Positions 9,160 to 17,522 of a stretch of DNA of 64,000 nucleotides are shown piece after piece. Origin of the DNA: Flavobacteriales bacterium UBA6051 (GTDB lineage: Bacteria; Bacteroidota; Bacteroidia; Flavobacteriales_D; Crocinitomicaceae). The notes under the pieces were generated by a model that was not told the origin of the DNA, ran no database searches, and saw only the letters and a program-made list of their open reading frames with translations. The translations under genes and the position numbers were made by a program. Position 1 is the stretch's first letter, and each line of letters starts with the position of its first letter. The stretch spans positions 186,001-250,000 of the forward strand of contig DIYP01000016.1 in NCBI GenBank assembly GCA_002427735.1. The letters are read 5' to 3'.

Positions 9160-10660
9160 CTTCGGACTTATCATCCTTGACGGGTGGGGAATTGGTGATC
9201 AATCTAAATCAGACGCTATTTATAATGCGAAGACTCCTTTTATGGACAGCCTGTTAGAGCGTTATCCAAATGCCAGTTTATTAACAAGTGGTGAGCACGT
9301 TGGACTCCCAGACGGACAAATGGGGAACTCTGAAGTAGGCCATCTAAACATTGGTGCGGGTCGTATTGTTTATCAGGAATTAACCAGAATAAACAAAGCA
9401 ATCAAAGAGGGTGATTTTTTTGAAAATGATGTTTTAAAAAGTGCTTTTCAAAAAGCCAAGAATAGCGGAGCAAACCTCCACTTTTTTGGTCTGGTATCTA
9501 AAGGTGGTGTACACAGCTCACAGGAACATCTCTATGCATTGGGCAAAATGGCTTCAGATTATGGAATTGATAATGCTTTCGTACACGCATTTACCGATGG
9601 GCGTGATTGCGACCCTAAAAGTGGATTGGGATTCATGAATGAACTAGAAGCCAATCTGCCATCCAATGTACGCGTAGCGTCTGTGATAGGGCGTTACTTT
9701 GCTATGGATAGAGATAACCGCTGGGAACGTATAAAAAAGGCATATGACCTCATGGTGAATGGTGATGGACATTCTTATGATTCAGCAAAAGAGGCGATTG
9801 AAGCATCTTACGAACAAGGAATCACCGATGAATTTATTGAGCCTTGCGTGATTACTGAAAACGGTAATCCTATAGCGAAAATCTGTGATGGCGATGTTGT
9901 TATCTGCTTTAATTTTAGAACGGATCGTCCACGTGAAATATCTATCGCACTGACGCAAAAAGACCTGCATGAATACAACATGCACGCACTGGATCTCTCG
10001 TATTTCACGATGACCAATTATGACAAAACTTTTGAGAATGTAAAGGTCATTTTTGAAAAGGAAAACCTGACAAAAACGCTCGGAGAAGTATTGGCAGAAC
10101 ATGGTAAAAGTCAAGTCCGCATTGCTGAAACTGAAAAATATCCGCATGTTACCTTCTTCTTTAATGGAGGCCGTGAGCAAGAGTTTGAAAAAGAAAGCCG
10201 AATTCTCGTGAACTCACCGAAAGTTGCAACGTACGACTTGCAACCAGAGATGAGTGCTTTCGAAGTAAGGGATAAAATTGTAGCAGATATTCAGACAAAC
10301 ACTCCAAATTTCATTTGCTTGAACTTCGCTAATCCTGATATGGTTGGACATACAGGTGTCTACGAAGCTATAACAAAGGCTATTGAAACTGTTGATGAAT
10401 GCTTGAAAGATGTAGTTGAAGCAGGACTAGAAAAAGGATATGAGTTTTTAGTCATTGCTGATCATGGAAATGCAGATTACGCGATTAATTCAGATGGTAG
10501 TCCTAATACCGCTCACTCGCTTAATCCTGTTCCTGTCGTACTTGTCACGGATGATTCGATTGAACTCAATAATGGTATTCTGGCTGATGTCGCCCCAACC
10601 ATTCTTCAACGACTTGGAGTTGAACAACCGGAAGAAATGAGTGGCCAGCCAATTTGCTGA
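9149..10660 (+). CDS. gpmI: 2,3-bisphosphoglycerate-independent phosphoglycerate mutase
   Basis: The 503-residue protein has the usual family length. The alkaline-phosphatase-like metal site begins with D11 in ILDGWGIG, and the phospho-Ser nucleophile is S61 in QMGNSEVGHLNIGAGR. A C-terminal metal-binding HGNAD motif (ADHGNADYAI) is present near 436. It interconverts 3- and 2-phosphoglycerate in glycolysis and gluconeogenesis in the cytoplasm using Mn2+. Its start lies inside the upstream histidine kinase gene. It is convergent with the next gene, with only six bases between stop codons and no obvious terminator. Confidence 0.97.
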   Translation: MTNNFGLIILDGWGIGDQSKSDAIYNAKTPFMDSLLERYPNASLLTSGEHVGLPDGQMGNSEVGHLNIGAGRIVYQELTRINKAIKEGDFFENDVLKSAFQKAKNSGANLHFFGLVSKGGVHSSQEHLYALGKMASDYGIDNAFVHAFTDGRDCDPKSGLGFMNELEANLPSNVRVASVIGRYFAMDRDNRWERIKKAYDLMVNGDGHSYDSAKEAIEASYEQGITDEFIEPCVITENGNPIAKICDGDVVICFNFRTDRPREISIALTQKDLHEYNMHALDLSYFTMTNYDKTFENVKVIFEKENLTKTLGEVLAEHGKSQVRIAETEKYPHVTFFFNGGREQEFEKESRILVNSPKVATYDLQPEMSAFEVRDKIVADIQTNTPNFICLNFANPDMVGHTGVYEAITKAIETVDECLKDVVEAGLEKGYEFLVIADHGNADYAINSDGSPNTAHSLNPVPVVLVTDDSIELNNGILADVAPTILQRLGVEQPEEMSGQPIC

Positions 10661-10666
10661 AACAAT

Positions 10667-11800
10667 TCACTCAGTCATCCGTTGTTTCTTTCGCTTTAAC
10701 TTTGGATTTGCTTTGATCACTTCCATGACGACTCTGAAACCCATCTCTGGTGAAGAATAATTTTCATCAGGATAATGCTGTTCTGCAGTGATCAGAGAGA
10801 AGTATCCCATGTCACGCCAACTACCACCTAGCGTAACCCCCATTTCTTCAACCATTTCCTCGGCATTACCAGCTAAATGATAAAGACCGTATGTAGAAGG
10901 CACAAGTACTCTGGTATCAAACAAAGTTCCTTCCTTTCCTGGTTGTTTCATTCCCTTATCGATAGCGTAAGGTAACCTGGGAAAACCTGGGGCATCATGA
11001 CCTGCATAGATTTCTGCCTCAAATTTTCTAGTAGAATCGACATCAAAACGAGTGCCGGCATACTTAATAGTATCACTCACCATCCCAAACTGATTGAAGT
11101 ATTGGATATTGGCTAGCAATTCACCCTTTTCATTCAAGTGATAATCGTTCTCTAAGGGAGTATAAACTTCCTGCCTGCCATCCAATGCAGCCAATTGCCA
11201 TTCGTTCTTTGTTGGTAATCGAAAAACAACTTCTTCAAAAGTACGATAAGGGTTGCTATTATACTGCTCTGTTTTCCATCGACAAAATTCTTTGGCTTGC
11301 GCATACGAAACGTTCACGACCGGATGATACCGATAAGCAGGATGTCGGAAATAATACTCGACCATGTGCTCAAGGTACATCTTTGGATGCCTCCACCCCA
11401 ACGAGTCCGGAAGAGGATTTTCAGAACTAATCCAGGTATTCTTGACAGCGCTCAATACCCGTTTCTTTCCATCCAATTTCCAGGTGAGCACTGTATCTCT
11501 TCTTAACCAATAGATATACTCCAAATATTCCCAATTAGTCACTTCATGTTTGGCGATAAAAAAAGAATCAACCATCGGTGGCTTGGGCTTACGTCTTGCA
11601 TATTCAAAGGGAACATCATGATCAGCGTAGAGTTGATAATCGCGGGTGCACAGCAATCCAGAAGGAATAAACACCATATGCTCGTATTCAGCAATTGTTT
11701 GTTGTAATTTACCCCATTGCTTTTTAGTCAGACTTCCTTCTTGTGCCATTGAATAAAGGCAACTGAAAAAGGTAATGTATAGAAAAAGAGCGTTTCTCAT
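10667..11800 (-). CDS. SUMF1/formylglycine-generating-enzyme-fold secreted protein, GldJ/GldK-like
   Basis: The start is set at the first ATG (11800), which gives a clean signal peptide of about 20 residues (FSCLYSMAQ); an upstream in-frame TTG would add seven unlikely residues. The rest is one SUMF1-type domain: an HEVTNWEYLEY opening, PVVNVSYAQAKEFCRWK and FRLPTKNEWQLAA in the middle, and GNAEEMVEEMG, LGGSWRD and GFRVVMEV at the end. In Bacteroidota this fold is found in the gliding/T9SS proteins GldJ and GldK, which do not act as sulfatase activators. No catalytic Cys pair is evident, so a structural envelope role is more likely than catalysis. It lies at the end of the pan-rfaE2 cluster. 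Confidence 0.75.
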   Translation of the reverse strand: MRNALFLYITFFSCLYSMAQEGSLTKKQWGKLQQTIAEYEHMVFIPSGLLCTRDYQLYADHDVPFEYARRKPKPPMVDSFFIAKHEVTNWEYLEYIYWLRRDTVLTWKLDGKKRVLSAVKNTWISSENPLPDSLGWRHPKMYLEHMVEYYFRHPAYRYHPVVNVSYAQAKEFCRWKTEQYNSNPYRTFEEVVFRLPTKNEWQLAALDGRQEVYTPLENDYHLNEKGELLANIQYFNQFGMVSDTIKYAGTRFDVDSTRKFEAEIYAGHDAPGFPRLPYAIDKGMKQPGKEGTLFDTRVLVPSTYGLYHLAGNAEEMVEEMGVTLGGSWRDMGYFSLITAEQHYPDENYSSPEMGFRVVMEVIKANPKLKRKKQRMTE

Positions 11801-11865
11801 TAAAACAAAAGACACAAGCAACTGATTACCTTTAAATTAAGAAATTTCCGAGAAGTAGCTGAATG

Positions 11866-12492
11866 CTATCGAACAATATTCTTGCTCTTCAATACTCTTT
11901 CAGAAGTAAGCGCGGCGTTTTGGTAAATGCTATGGCGCAAAACACCGAAGTCAGAATTAACAAAATATACGCTACTGTCATTCTGCTCTGAAGCGTCATT
12001 TCCAACAGTTACTTCAAGCACGTTGTAGTAGTACTGATCGTAAACGAAGGCTGAATCTAGTTTGTTGACCACATAATTAAGCTGCGTCTGAGTAGTTTCG
12101 AAATCCGAATAAATCAATGTTCCAGTATTGGGTCCGCTTACCCCTTTAAAGATCCCACCTTGAACCATCGCATAACGTTCCATCTCCATGGATGGGTCAG
12201 TAATCGTTTCAATTGTATAATTTTCAAAACTGTTATTACACGTACCACTCGCAATTGTTCCAGCATAAGCAGAATCGATGTAACAACTATCGGTAAGAAG
12301 GTTCACTGAATCAATATAAACCCAATAGGTTCCACTGATGTATTTACAATTGAGCAGGTCTGGATACGTAATCTCAAAGACTTCATTAGAAACAGGACAT
12401 TCCTGATCCTCCAATTGTTCATCTTTCTGGCAAGCTGTCATGATAAGTGACATGACCAATATTAAGAACGTACTTGTTTTAAATGCTTTCAT
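11866..12492 (-). CDS. Lipoprotein of unknown function
   Basis: The N-terminus is a lipoprotein signal with lipobox LIMTAC at about residues 16-21 followed by QKDEQLEDQE, the charged type common in this phylum. The remaining 185 residues are rich in Tyr, Ser, Asn and beta-prone stretches, with four further Cys residues that could pair. I do not recognise a domain. It starts 12 bases after the rfaE2 stop, so it is probably co-transcribed, and it is anchored in the inner or outer membrane facing the periplasm or surface. Confidence 0.72.
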   Translation of the reverse strand: MKAFKTSTFLILVMSLIMTACQKDEQLEDQECPVSNEVFEITYPDLLNCKYISGTYWVYIDSVNLLTDSCYIDSAYAGTIASGTCNNSFENYTIETITDPSMEMERYAMVQGGIFKGVSGPNTGTLIYSDFETTQTQLNYVVNKLDSAFVYDQYYYNVLEVTVGNDASEQNDSSVYFVNSDFGVLRHSIYQNAALTSERVLKSKNIVR

Positions 12493-12504
12493 AGCAGCTT
12501 CTCG

Positions 12505-13023
12505 TTACTTTTTTAGTTTTTCAATAATTCGAGTCGTGGAGAAACCTTCTACCAAGGGAATTGCCTTTACACTGCCTCCGTACCTTCGAACAACATCAGA
12601 TCCAACAATGTATTTCTTTGAAGTCTGATCTGTTTCCTCTGGATCATAGTCAGCTCCTTTTACCAAAATATCCGGTTGAAGTAAGTTGATCAGTTCAATC
12701 GGTGTATCATCATCAAAAAATACGATCATATCAACATATCCCAATCCAGCAAGCACCAATGAACGGGCATCTTCATTGTTTACCGGACGGTCATCTCCTT
12801 TCCCTTGTCGTTTGACAGAACTGTCTGTATTTAATGCAACTACTAACTTACTGCCAAGTTCAGCCGCTTCGGCAAGATAAGACACGTGACCTTTGTGTAA
12901 AATATCGAAACAGCCATTTGTAAAAACAATATCATTCGATTTCATCTTCCACATGTTCACACGCTTTAATGCATGTTCATGATCCACAATTTTATCCTGT
13001 AAATAAGAAAGGCGACTTATCAT
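12505..13023 (-). CDS. rfaE2: RfaE2-type cytidylyltransferase-fold adenylyltransferase (heptose 1-phosphate adenylyltransferase)
   Basis: This stand-alone 172-residue nucleotidyltransferase has the HxGH motif at 43-46 inside FTNGCFDILHKGHV, DRPVNNEDARSLVLAGLGYVD in the middle, and LVKGADY near 120, all typical of the C-terminal half of E. coli HldE. The family transfers AMP from ATP to D-glycero-beta-D-manno-heptose 1-phosphate, giving ADP-heptose for LPS core synthesis. The kinase half (RfaE1) is not in the window. It sits between the flippase-like gene (11 bases upstream) and a lipoprotein gene, in the same direction. Because GlyCys-FDxxHxGH nucleotidyltransferases vary in substrate, heptose is likely but not proven. 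Confidence 0.88.
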   Translation of the reverse strand: MISRLSYLQDKIVDHEHALKRVNMWKMKSNDIVFTNGCFDILHKGHVSYLAEAAELGSKLVVALNTDSSVKRQGKGDDRPVNNEDARSLVLAGLGYVDMIVFFDDDTPIELINLLQPDILVKGADYDPEETDQTSKKYIVGSDVVRRYGGSVKAIPLVEGFSTTRIIEKLKK

Positions 13024-13033
13024 GCCGCTAAAG

Positions 13034-14023
13034 TTAAGACTTTTCCACTTCTGCCAATTTCGGTTGGCGCTGAATAAGGAATAACGAAATTAATCCAAGG
13101 CTCACAAGCATGACTGTTTGCACTACCCAAACGAAGATGCCGTAGGCAGCGAAATCAATACTATAAACGGCTAGTACCGCTGTGATCCATGCCGGATACG
13201 CACCGATTCCTCCGGGGAAAATAGCGATGGCTGCTGCTCCTACAACGAAAGCTGCAAACACGCATCCAGCCGACATATGCGCGGTCTCAGGAAATGCCTG
13301 AGCAAAAACCCAAATCCCGCCGACATAGCACACCCAGATAAAAACGGTGTGTACGATAAACCACCATTTTTTCTTCATTGTCCAGATCGACTTCAAGCCT
13401 TCCCAAAACCCTCGAATCTTTTCATTACAGAAATTCCGGAATTTCTCGTGCTTGAAATACAAAATCAGACCTGTAAGTCCGAAGACTACCATTCCACCCA
13501 GCGCATAAAACAACCAAGCATTTGATCCCTCCTCACCTGTATTGGTAATTTGATTGATTTCATCTGAATTGGCCTGAAGTAACCCTGAAATGAATACCAC
13601 TAGTGCCAACATGATCACGTCAATTACTCGTTCAATGACAATTGTTGCAAATCCTTTCTCGAAGGGCACTTTCTCATAATTCGTCAATAATCCAGCACGT
13701 GCAATTTCTCCTGATCTAGGTACGGTGAAATTGATCACATAACCAGACATTACTGCATGATAGGCATTTGACAACTTTGGTTTATACCCCAGTGGATCCA
13801 ATAAAAACCGCCAACGGTATGCGCGACTTAAGTGACTTAAAAAAGACACTATAACACCCAATAAGATCCAAAAGTAGTTCGCTTCAAAAAAAGCGTTTTT
13901 CGTTTGATCAATTTGCTTATCTGTCAGTCCGCTAAAAAAATACCATGTGAGGTAAACCCCAATTCCTATTGGGAGAACAATCTTCAGAATCTTAAAAAGC
14001 TTACCCTTCAACGAGTTAATCAA
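13034..14023 (-). CDS. Flippase-like membrane protein (LPG synthase TM / UPF0104 family)
   Basis: The 329 residues form about eight hydrophobic segments typical of the lysylphosphatidylglycerol-synthase transmembrane or YbhN family, with conserved SHLSRAYRWRFLLDPLGY near 62-79, NFTVPRSGEIARAGLL near 98-113 and FPGGIGAYPAW near 270. No ATG is available at the 5' end. The probable start is the TTG at 14023, which overlaps the last codons and stop of panD by 8 bases, implying translational coupling. Members are thought to move or modify lipids, isoprenoid-linked glycans or hopanoids. Next to rfaE2, a role in envelope lipid or glycan handling is plausible but inferred. Confidence 0.85.
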   Translation of the reverse strand: MINSLKGKLFKILKIVLPIGIGVYLTWYFFSGLTDKQIDQTKNAFFEANYFWILLGVIVSFLSHLSRAYRWRFLLDPLGYKPKLSNAYHAVMSGYVINFTVPRSGEIARAGLLTNYEKVPFEKGFATIVIERVIDVIMLALVVFISGLLQANSDEINQITNTGEEGSNAWLFYALGGMVVFGLTGLILYFKHEKFRNFCNEKIRGFWEGLKSIWTMKKKWWFIVHTVFIWVCYVGGIWVFAQAFPETAHMSAGCVFAAFVVGAAAIAIFPGGIGAYPAWITAVLAVYSIDFAAYGIFVWVVQTVMLVSLGLISLFLIQRQPKLAEVEKS

Positions 14024-14366
14024 TTAAGTTTGTTTCTTCGTTCGGAAAAACCAATGATGGTTTGAACGATTTGGCTTCTTCAAAATCCATGAAGCCATAA
14101 CCAATAATGATGATACTATCCCCCACTGCCACACGTCTAGCTGCAGCTCCATTCAAACAAATGACACCTGAATTTTCTTCTCCTTTGATAACATAGGTTT
14201 CCAAACGCTCGCCATTATTATTATTGACAATTTGCACGCGTTCACCTTCAATGATATTCGCGGCGCGCATCAACGCCTCATCAATAGTTATACTACCAAT
14301 ATAGTTCAAATCCGCCTGCGTTACGCGGGCACGATGGATTTTAGATTTTACTACTTGTATCAACAT
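14016..14366 (-). CDS. panD: Aspartate 1-decarboxylase proenzyme
   Basis: At 116 residues it has the family length, and the autocatalytic cleavage site is visible as G24-S25 in NYIGSITID; S25 becomes the pyruvoyl cofactor. K9, the HRARVTQADL region and the NGAAAR segment near 74-79 are also typical. It makes beta-alanine from aspartate for pantothenate synthesis. It follows panC at a distance of about 50 bases, and its 3' end overlaps the start of the flippase-like gene. The pair panC-panD supplies both inputs of the pantoate-beta-alanine ligation apart from pantoate itself. Confidence 0.96.
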   Translation of the reverse strand: MLIQVVKSKIHRARVTQADLNYIGSITIDEALMRAANIIEGERVQIVNNNNGERLETYVIKGEENSGVICLNGAAARRVAVGDSIIIIGYGFMDFEEAKSFKPSLVFPNEETNLID

Positions 14367-14417
14367 TTTCTGGTCTGATTACCGTTCAAAGTTAGCGTAT
14401 TTTTAAGAAAGAATAGC

Positions 14418-15263
14418 CTATTCGATCAGGGCAGCATTATCGATTAGCCTTACACCACCACAAAAGGCTGCGATGCATATTCTTGCGCCTTCTACCCACT
14501 CCTCTATGGGCATTAATGTTCTCGGGTCTACGATTTCCAGGTATTCCAATTTCAACGGTGATTCTTCATGGTAGGCTATGGCAGACGCCCTTACTTCCAC
14601 CGGTGTTTGATCTTGAACAAGTGAACGAGCATGACTTATCGTCTTAAAGATGTACTCGGCATCCTTCAGTTCTGATTCAGAAAGTCTTTTATTTCTACTG
14701 CTGCTAGCAAGACCTGAAGGTTCTCTGACTGTTTCACAACCAACCACTTCAACAGGAACCCGAAGCGTTTCTACCATGAATTGAATGACAGATAACTGCT
14801 GAAAATCCTTCATCCCAAAAAGCGCGTAATCAGGTTCGATAATATCGAAAAAGCGTTTAACAACATTGACTACTCCCTTGAAATGCCCGGGACGAAATGT
14901 TCCTTCCATCACTGTTTCAAGATTTCCTAAATCCAACTCCAACTCTTGATATTCTGCAGGATACACTTCTTCCACCGGAGGCGCAAACACAATAACATCT
15001 CCTGCGGCTTTCAAGAGCTCAATATCTTGCTCTAAGGATCTCGGATACTTTTCTAAATCCTCCGGGTTATTGAATTGGCTTGGGTTAACGAAAATGCTTA
15101 CAACCACAGTCTCAGCCATAGAGAATCCCTCTTTCACCAAAGCGATATGGCCATGATGCAATGCCCCCATTGTCGCCACGAATGCTACCTTGGCATCCTT
15201 TGGTTTCGATTCTAATCTTTCGCGAAGCGAACGCACCGTCGAAAACACCTCTAAATCCTTCAT
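14418..15263 (-). CDS. panC: Pantothenate synthetase
   Basis: The 281-residue protein shows the HIGH-like HHGH at 36-39 in TMGALHHGHIALV, VSIFVNPSQFN near 55-65, GMKDFQQLSVI near 150 and SSRNKRLS near 188, all hallmarks of PanC. It condenses pantoate and beta-alanine with ATP to pantothenate, the precursor of coenzyme A. It is the first gene of the minus-strand cluster panC-panD-flippase-rfaE2. A divergent promoter region separates it from the glycogen-synthase-like gene. The ATG start aligns with the usual N-terminus. Confidence 0.97.
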   Translation of the reverse strand: MKDLEVFSTVRSLRERLESKPKDAKVAFVATMGALHHGHIALVKEGFSMAETVVVSIFVNPSQFNNPEDLEKYPRSLEQDIELLKAAGDVIVFAPPVEEVYPAEYQELELDLGNLETVMEGTFRPGHFKGVVNVVKRFFDIIEPDYALFGMKDFQQLSVIQFMVETLRVPVEVVGCETVREPSGLASSSRNKRLSESELKDAEYIFKTISHARSLVQDQTPVEVRASAIAYHEESPLKLEYLEIVDPRTLMPIEEWVEGARICIAAFCGGVRLIDNAALIE

Positions 15264-15284
15264 TTAACTGAGAATTGAACGGGA

Positions 15285-15333
15285 CAAAACTATCCGTTTT
15301 TGTTGAAGTTCCGCTTTTTTTTCTATATTTTTG
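15285..15333. promoter_or_regulatory. Divergent promoters of panC and the glycogen-synthase-like gene
   Basis: On the plus strand TATTTTTG (15326-15333) fits TAnnTTTG, with TTTG at 15299-15302 as a -33 element 23 bases upstream. On the minus strand TAGTTTTG (15292-15285) also fits, pointing towards panC, without a clear -33 partner. The two lie in a 97-base gap between divergent start codons. Confidence 0.6.
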
Positions 15334-15360
15334 TATTCGTTTTTTACCAATAAAAATTTC

Positions 15361-16182
15361 ATGGAGAAAAAGAAAGTACTTTTTATCTCGCAAGAGATAT
15401 CACCATTTTTACCAAAATCTGAGGTTTCGACAACTGCACGAAACTTAGCGCAGGGGGTTCAAGAAGGAGGAAAAGAGATTCGCGTTTTTATGCCGCGTTT
15501 TGGAGTAATAAATGAAAGAAGACATCAGCTTCATGAGGTAATTCGTCTTTCAGGGATGAATTTGATTATTGACGATACTGATCATCCATTGATCATCAAA
15601 GTAGCTTCTATTTCAGCAGCACGCATGCAGGTGTACTTCATTGATAATGAAGAGTACTTTAAGCGTAAATCAACAACTGCTGATGAAAACGATGTAGAGC
15701 ATGCTGACAACGATGAACGTTCAATGTTCTTCTGTCGCGGTGTTTTGGAGACTGTCAAAAAACTAGGATGGCAACCAGACGTGATACACTGTAACGGGTG
15801 GATGACTTCATTGATGCCACTTTACATTAAAAAACTTTATAAAGACGACCCTCACTTTGCTAATACGAAAGTGGTGTACAACATGTACAATGATGGGTTT
15901 AACAATAATTGGGACGCAAGACTTGCTGAAAAACTTAAATTTGACGGCTTCGACGAAGACGTGGCAAATGATTTTGCAGAACCAAGTTTTGAGAACATTT
16001 CAAAGGCGGTTACAAAATATGTAGACGGCTTAAGCGTTGGAAGTGAAGAATTACCTCCGGAATTGAGAGCAATTTTTGAAGCGGCCGATTGTGAAAAACT
16101 GGATTTTGTTGCCGAAGAGAATCTCATCAAAGAAGTTTCGGAATTTTTGGATAAAGTAATTGATGCAGAAGTTCTCATATAA
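15361..16182 (+). CDS. Glycogen/starch synthase N-terminal-domain protein (GT5-like, lacks catalytic C-domain)
   Basis: From the ATG at 15361 the protein is 273 residues long. It matches only the N-terminal Rossmann half of GT5 glycogen synthases: VLFISQEISPF at the start, VRVFMPRFG-like IRVFMPRFGVINERRH near 45, and PDVIHCNGWMTSLMPLYIK near 140. Full enzymes are about 470-490 residues and have a second domain carrying the catalytic and ADP-binding residues, which is absent. The KTGGL motif is also replaced by KSEVS. A longer frame from a TTG at 15331 runs over the promoter and is not used. Short proteins like this beside panC and DUF4270 are common in the phylum as far as I recall; a non-enzymatic or altered role is likely. 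Confidence 0.82.
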   Translation: MEKKKVLFISQEISPFLPKSEVSTTARNLAQGVQEGGKEIRVFMPRFGVINERRHQLHEVIRLSGMNLIIDDTDHPLIIKVASISAARMQVYFIDNEEYFKRKSTTADENDVEHADNDERSMFFCRGVLETVKKLGWQPDVIHCNGWMTSLMPLYIKKLYKDDPHFANTKVVYNMYNDGFNNNWDARLAEKLKFDGFDEDVANDFAEPSFENISKAVTKYVDGLSVGSEELPPELRAIFEAADCEKLDFVAEENLIKEVSEFLDKVIDAEVLI

Positions 16183-16183
16183 A

Positions 16184-17512
16184 ATGAATCGTATTCAACC
16201 ATTAATGTGGCGGAAAGGTCTTATACTTTCCGCTACTTTTTTATTCAGCATATTTCTCATTGTTTCGTGCAGAAAGGAAGACAATATAATTGGCCAGAAT
16301 ACCATCGAGCAAAACCAAATACTTGCTTCTGGTGGAACAGATACGTTTAGCCTTTACACCTTTTCTTATTTGCCAGATTCTATCATTACCGACAATGCCG
16401 CTTTCGGATTGCTTGGCTCTTATGTTGATCCTGTTTTTGGTAAGTATAATGCAGAGTTTTATACGCAGTTCAGACTTTCAGGACTAAACCCGGATTTTGG
16501 TAATTTATCTGTGGTTACCGTAGATTCATTCGTACTTGCGTTAGAATACATAGGAGCATATGGCGAACCTAGTTTTCAGACGGTTGAAGTGTATGAGATC
16601 ATGGAAGATTTGCATGACGTGGATGAAACTGACTCAGCGTACTACTCGTTCTCAACTGTTGCCACTGGCGCTACTGATCTTGTTCGACCAGGGTTCAGTC
16701 TGGTTGAAATGGATAAAGACAAACTCACAGTTGTTGGTGGTGATACACTCAATTCTCCTCAATTGCGCATTCAATTGGACCCAGCTTTTGCTGAACAAAT
16801 GATGTACGATGCCGCTTTGACAAGTAATTTTGTGGACAATGATGCTTTTCTTTCTTACTTCAAGGGATTGCACATCAAAACAAACAATGTTCAATCGGTT
16901 GGAGAAGGAACTGTTTCGTACTTTAATCTGAACGATCCTGCCTCTAAACTGACCATTTATTATCGTCAGCATGGTGTTCCAAAAGAGTTTGACTTTCTAA
17001 TTAACTCTAGTTGTGCTGACTTCAATCATGTAGATATCGACGTGGACGGAACTGCCCTGAAAGTTCAGAATATTCTGGCCGATTCAACACTAGGACAGCA
17101 GCAATTCTATTCCCAGTCATTCGGCACAAGAGCGGTTGTAGAAATTCCTGGACTTCGCAACATCCCGAGCAACTCGGTGGTTCATAAAGCTATTTTAGAA
17201 TTACCCGTCGACTATCATTCTGCAACATCCTTCACCCCAGGGTTTGATGCTTCCGTAGCGACTATCTTGGAAGAGGGATCTACTCAGTTGTTTGGAGTAA
17301 ATGCCGATGCTTCTTACAGTGATTTCCGAAAGAGTTTTGAAGTGGATTTACGAAATTATGTACAAGCCGTTGTAAGCGGTGAAATTACTACCACGCGATT
17401 AGTTTTTTCTCCTATATTATATAATACTTCTGCGGATCGCATTATTTTCAATGGACCGCAAACAACAAATAAGTTGCAACCGAAATTATACATACTTTAC
17501 ACCGAATTCTAA
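16184..17512 (+). CDS. DUF4270-type lipoprotein
   Basis: The ATG at 16184 overlaps nothing and lies one base after the stop of the glycogen-synthase-like gene; earlier in-frame TTG/ATG codons at 16160/16163 would lie inside that gene. The signal peptide ends in lipobox FLIVSC (about residue 29) followed by RKEDN. The mature part has beta-rich repeats such as SYVDPVFGKYNAEFYTQFRLS-like segments and a C-terminal SADRIIFNGPQ...KLYILYTEF typical of DUF4270. Family members are outer-membrane or surface lipoproteins of Bacteroidota without known activity. glmS begins 10 bases downstream, so envelope precursor supply may be co-expressed. Confidence 0.85.
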   Translation: MNRIQPLMWRKGLILSATFLFSIFLIVSCRKEDNIIGQNTIEQNQILASGGTDTFSLYTFSYLPDSIITDNAAFGLLGSYVDPVFGKYNAEFYTQFRLSGLNPDFGNLSVVTVDSFVLALEYIGAYGEPSFQTVEVYEIMEDLHDVDETDSAYYSFSTVATGATDLVRPGFSLVEMDKDKLTVVGGDTLNSPQLRIQLDPAFAEQMMYDAALTSNFVDNDAFLSYFKGLHIKTNNVQSVGEGTVSYFNLNDPASKLTIYYRQHGVPKEFDFLINSSCADFNHVDIDVDGTALKVQNILADSTLGQQQFYSQSFGTRAVVEIPGLRNIPSNSVVHKAILELPVDYHSATSFTPGFDASVATILEEGSTQLFGVNADASYSDFRKSFEVDLRNYVQAVVSGEITTTRLVFSPILYNTSADRIIFNGPQTTNKLQPKLYILYTEF

Positions 17513-17522
17513 TTGATCAACT

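Noticed and set aside
9782..10180. Long antisense frame within gpmI
   Set aside because: It lies in a strongly conserved enzyme gene, so it is a shadow of codon use.
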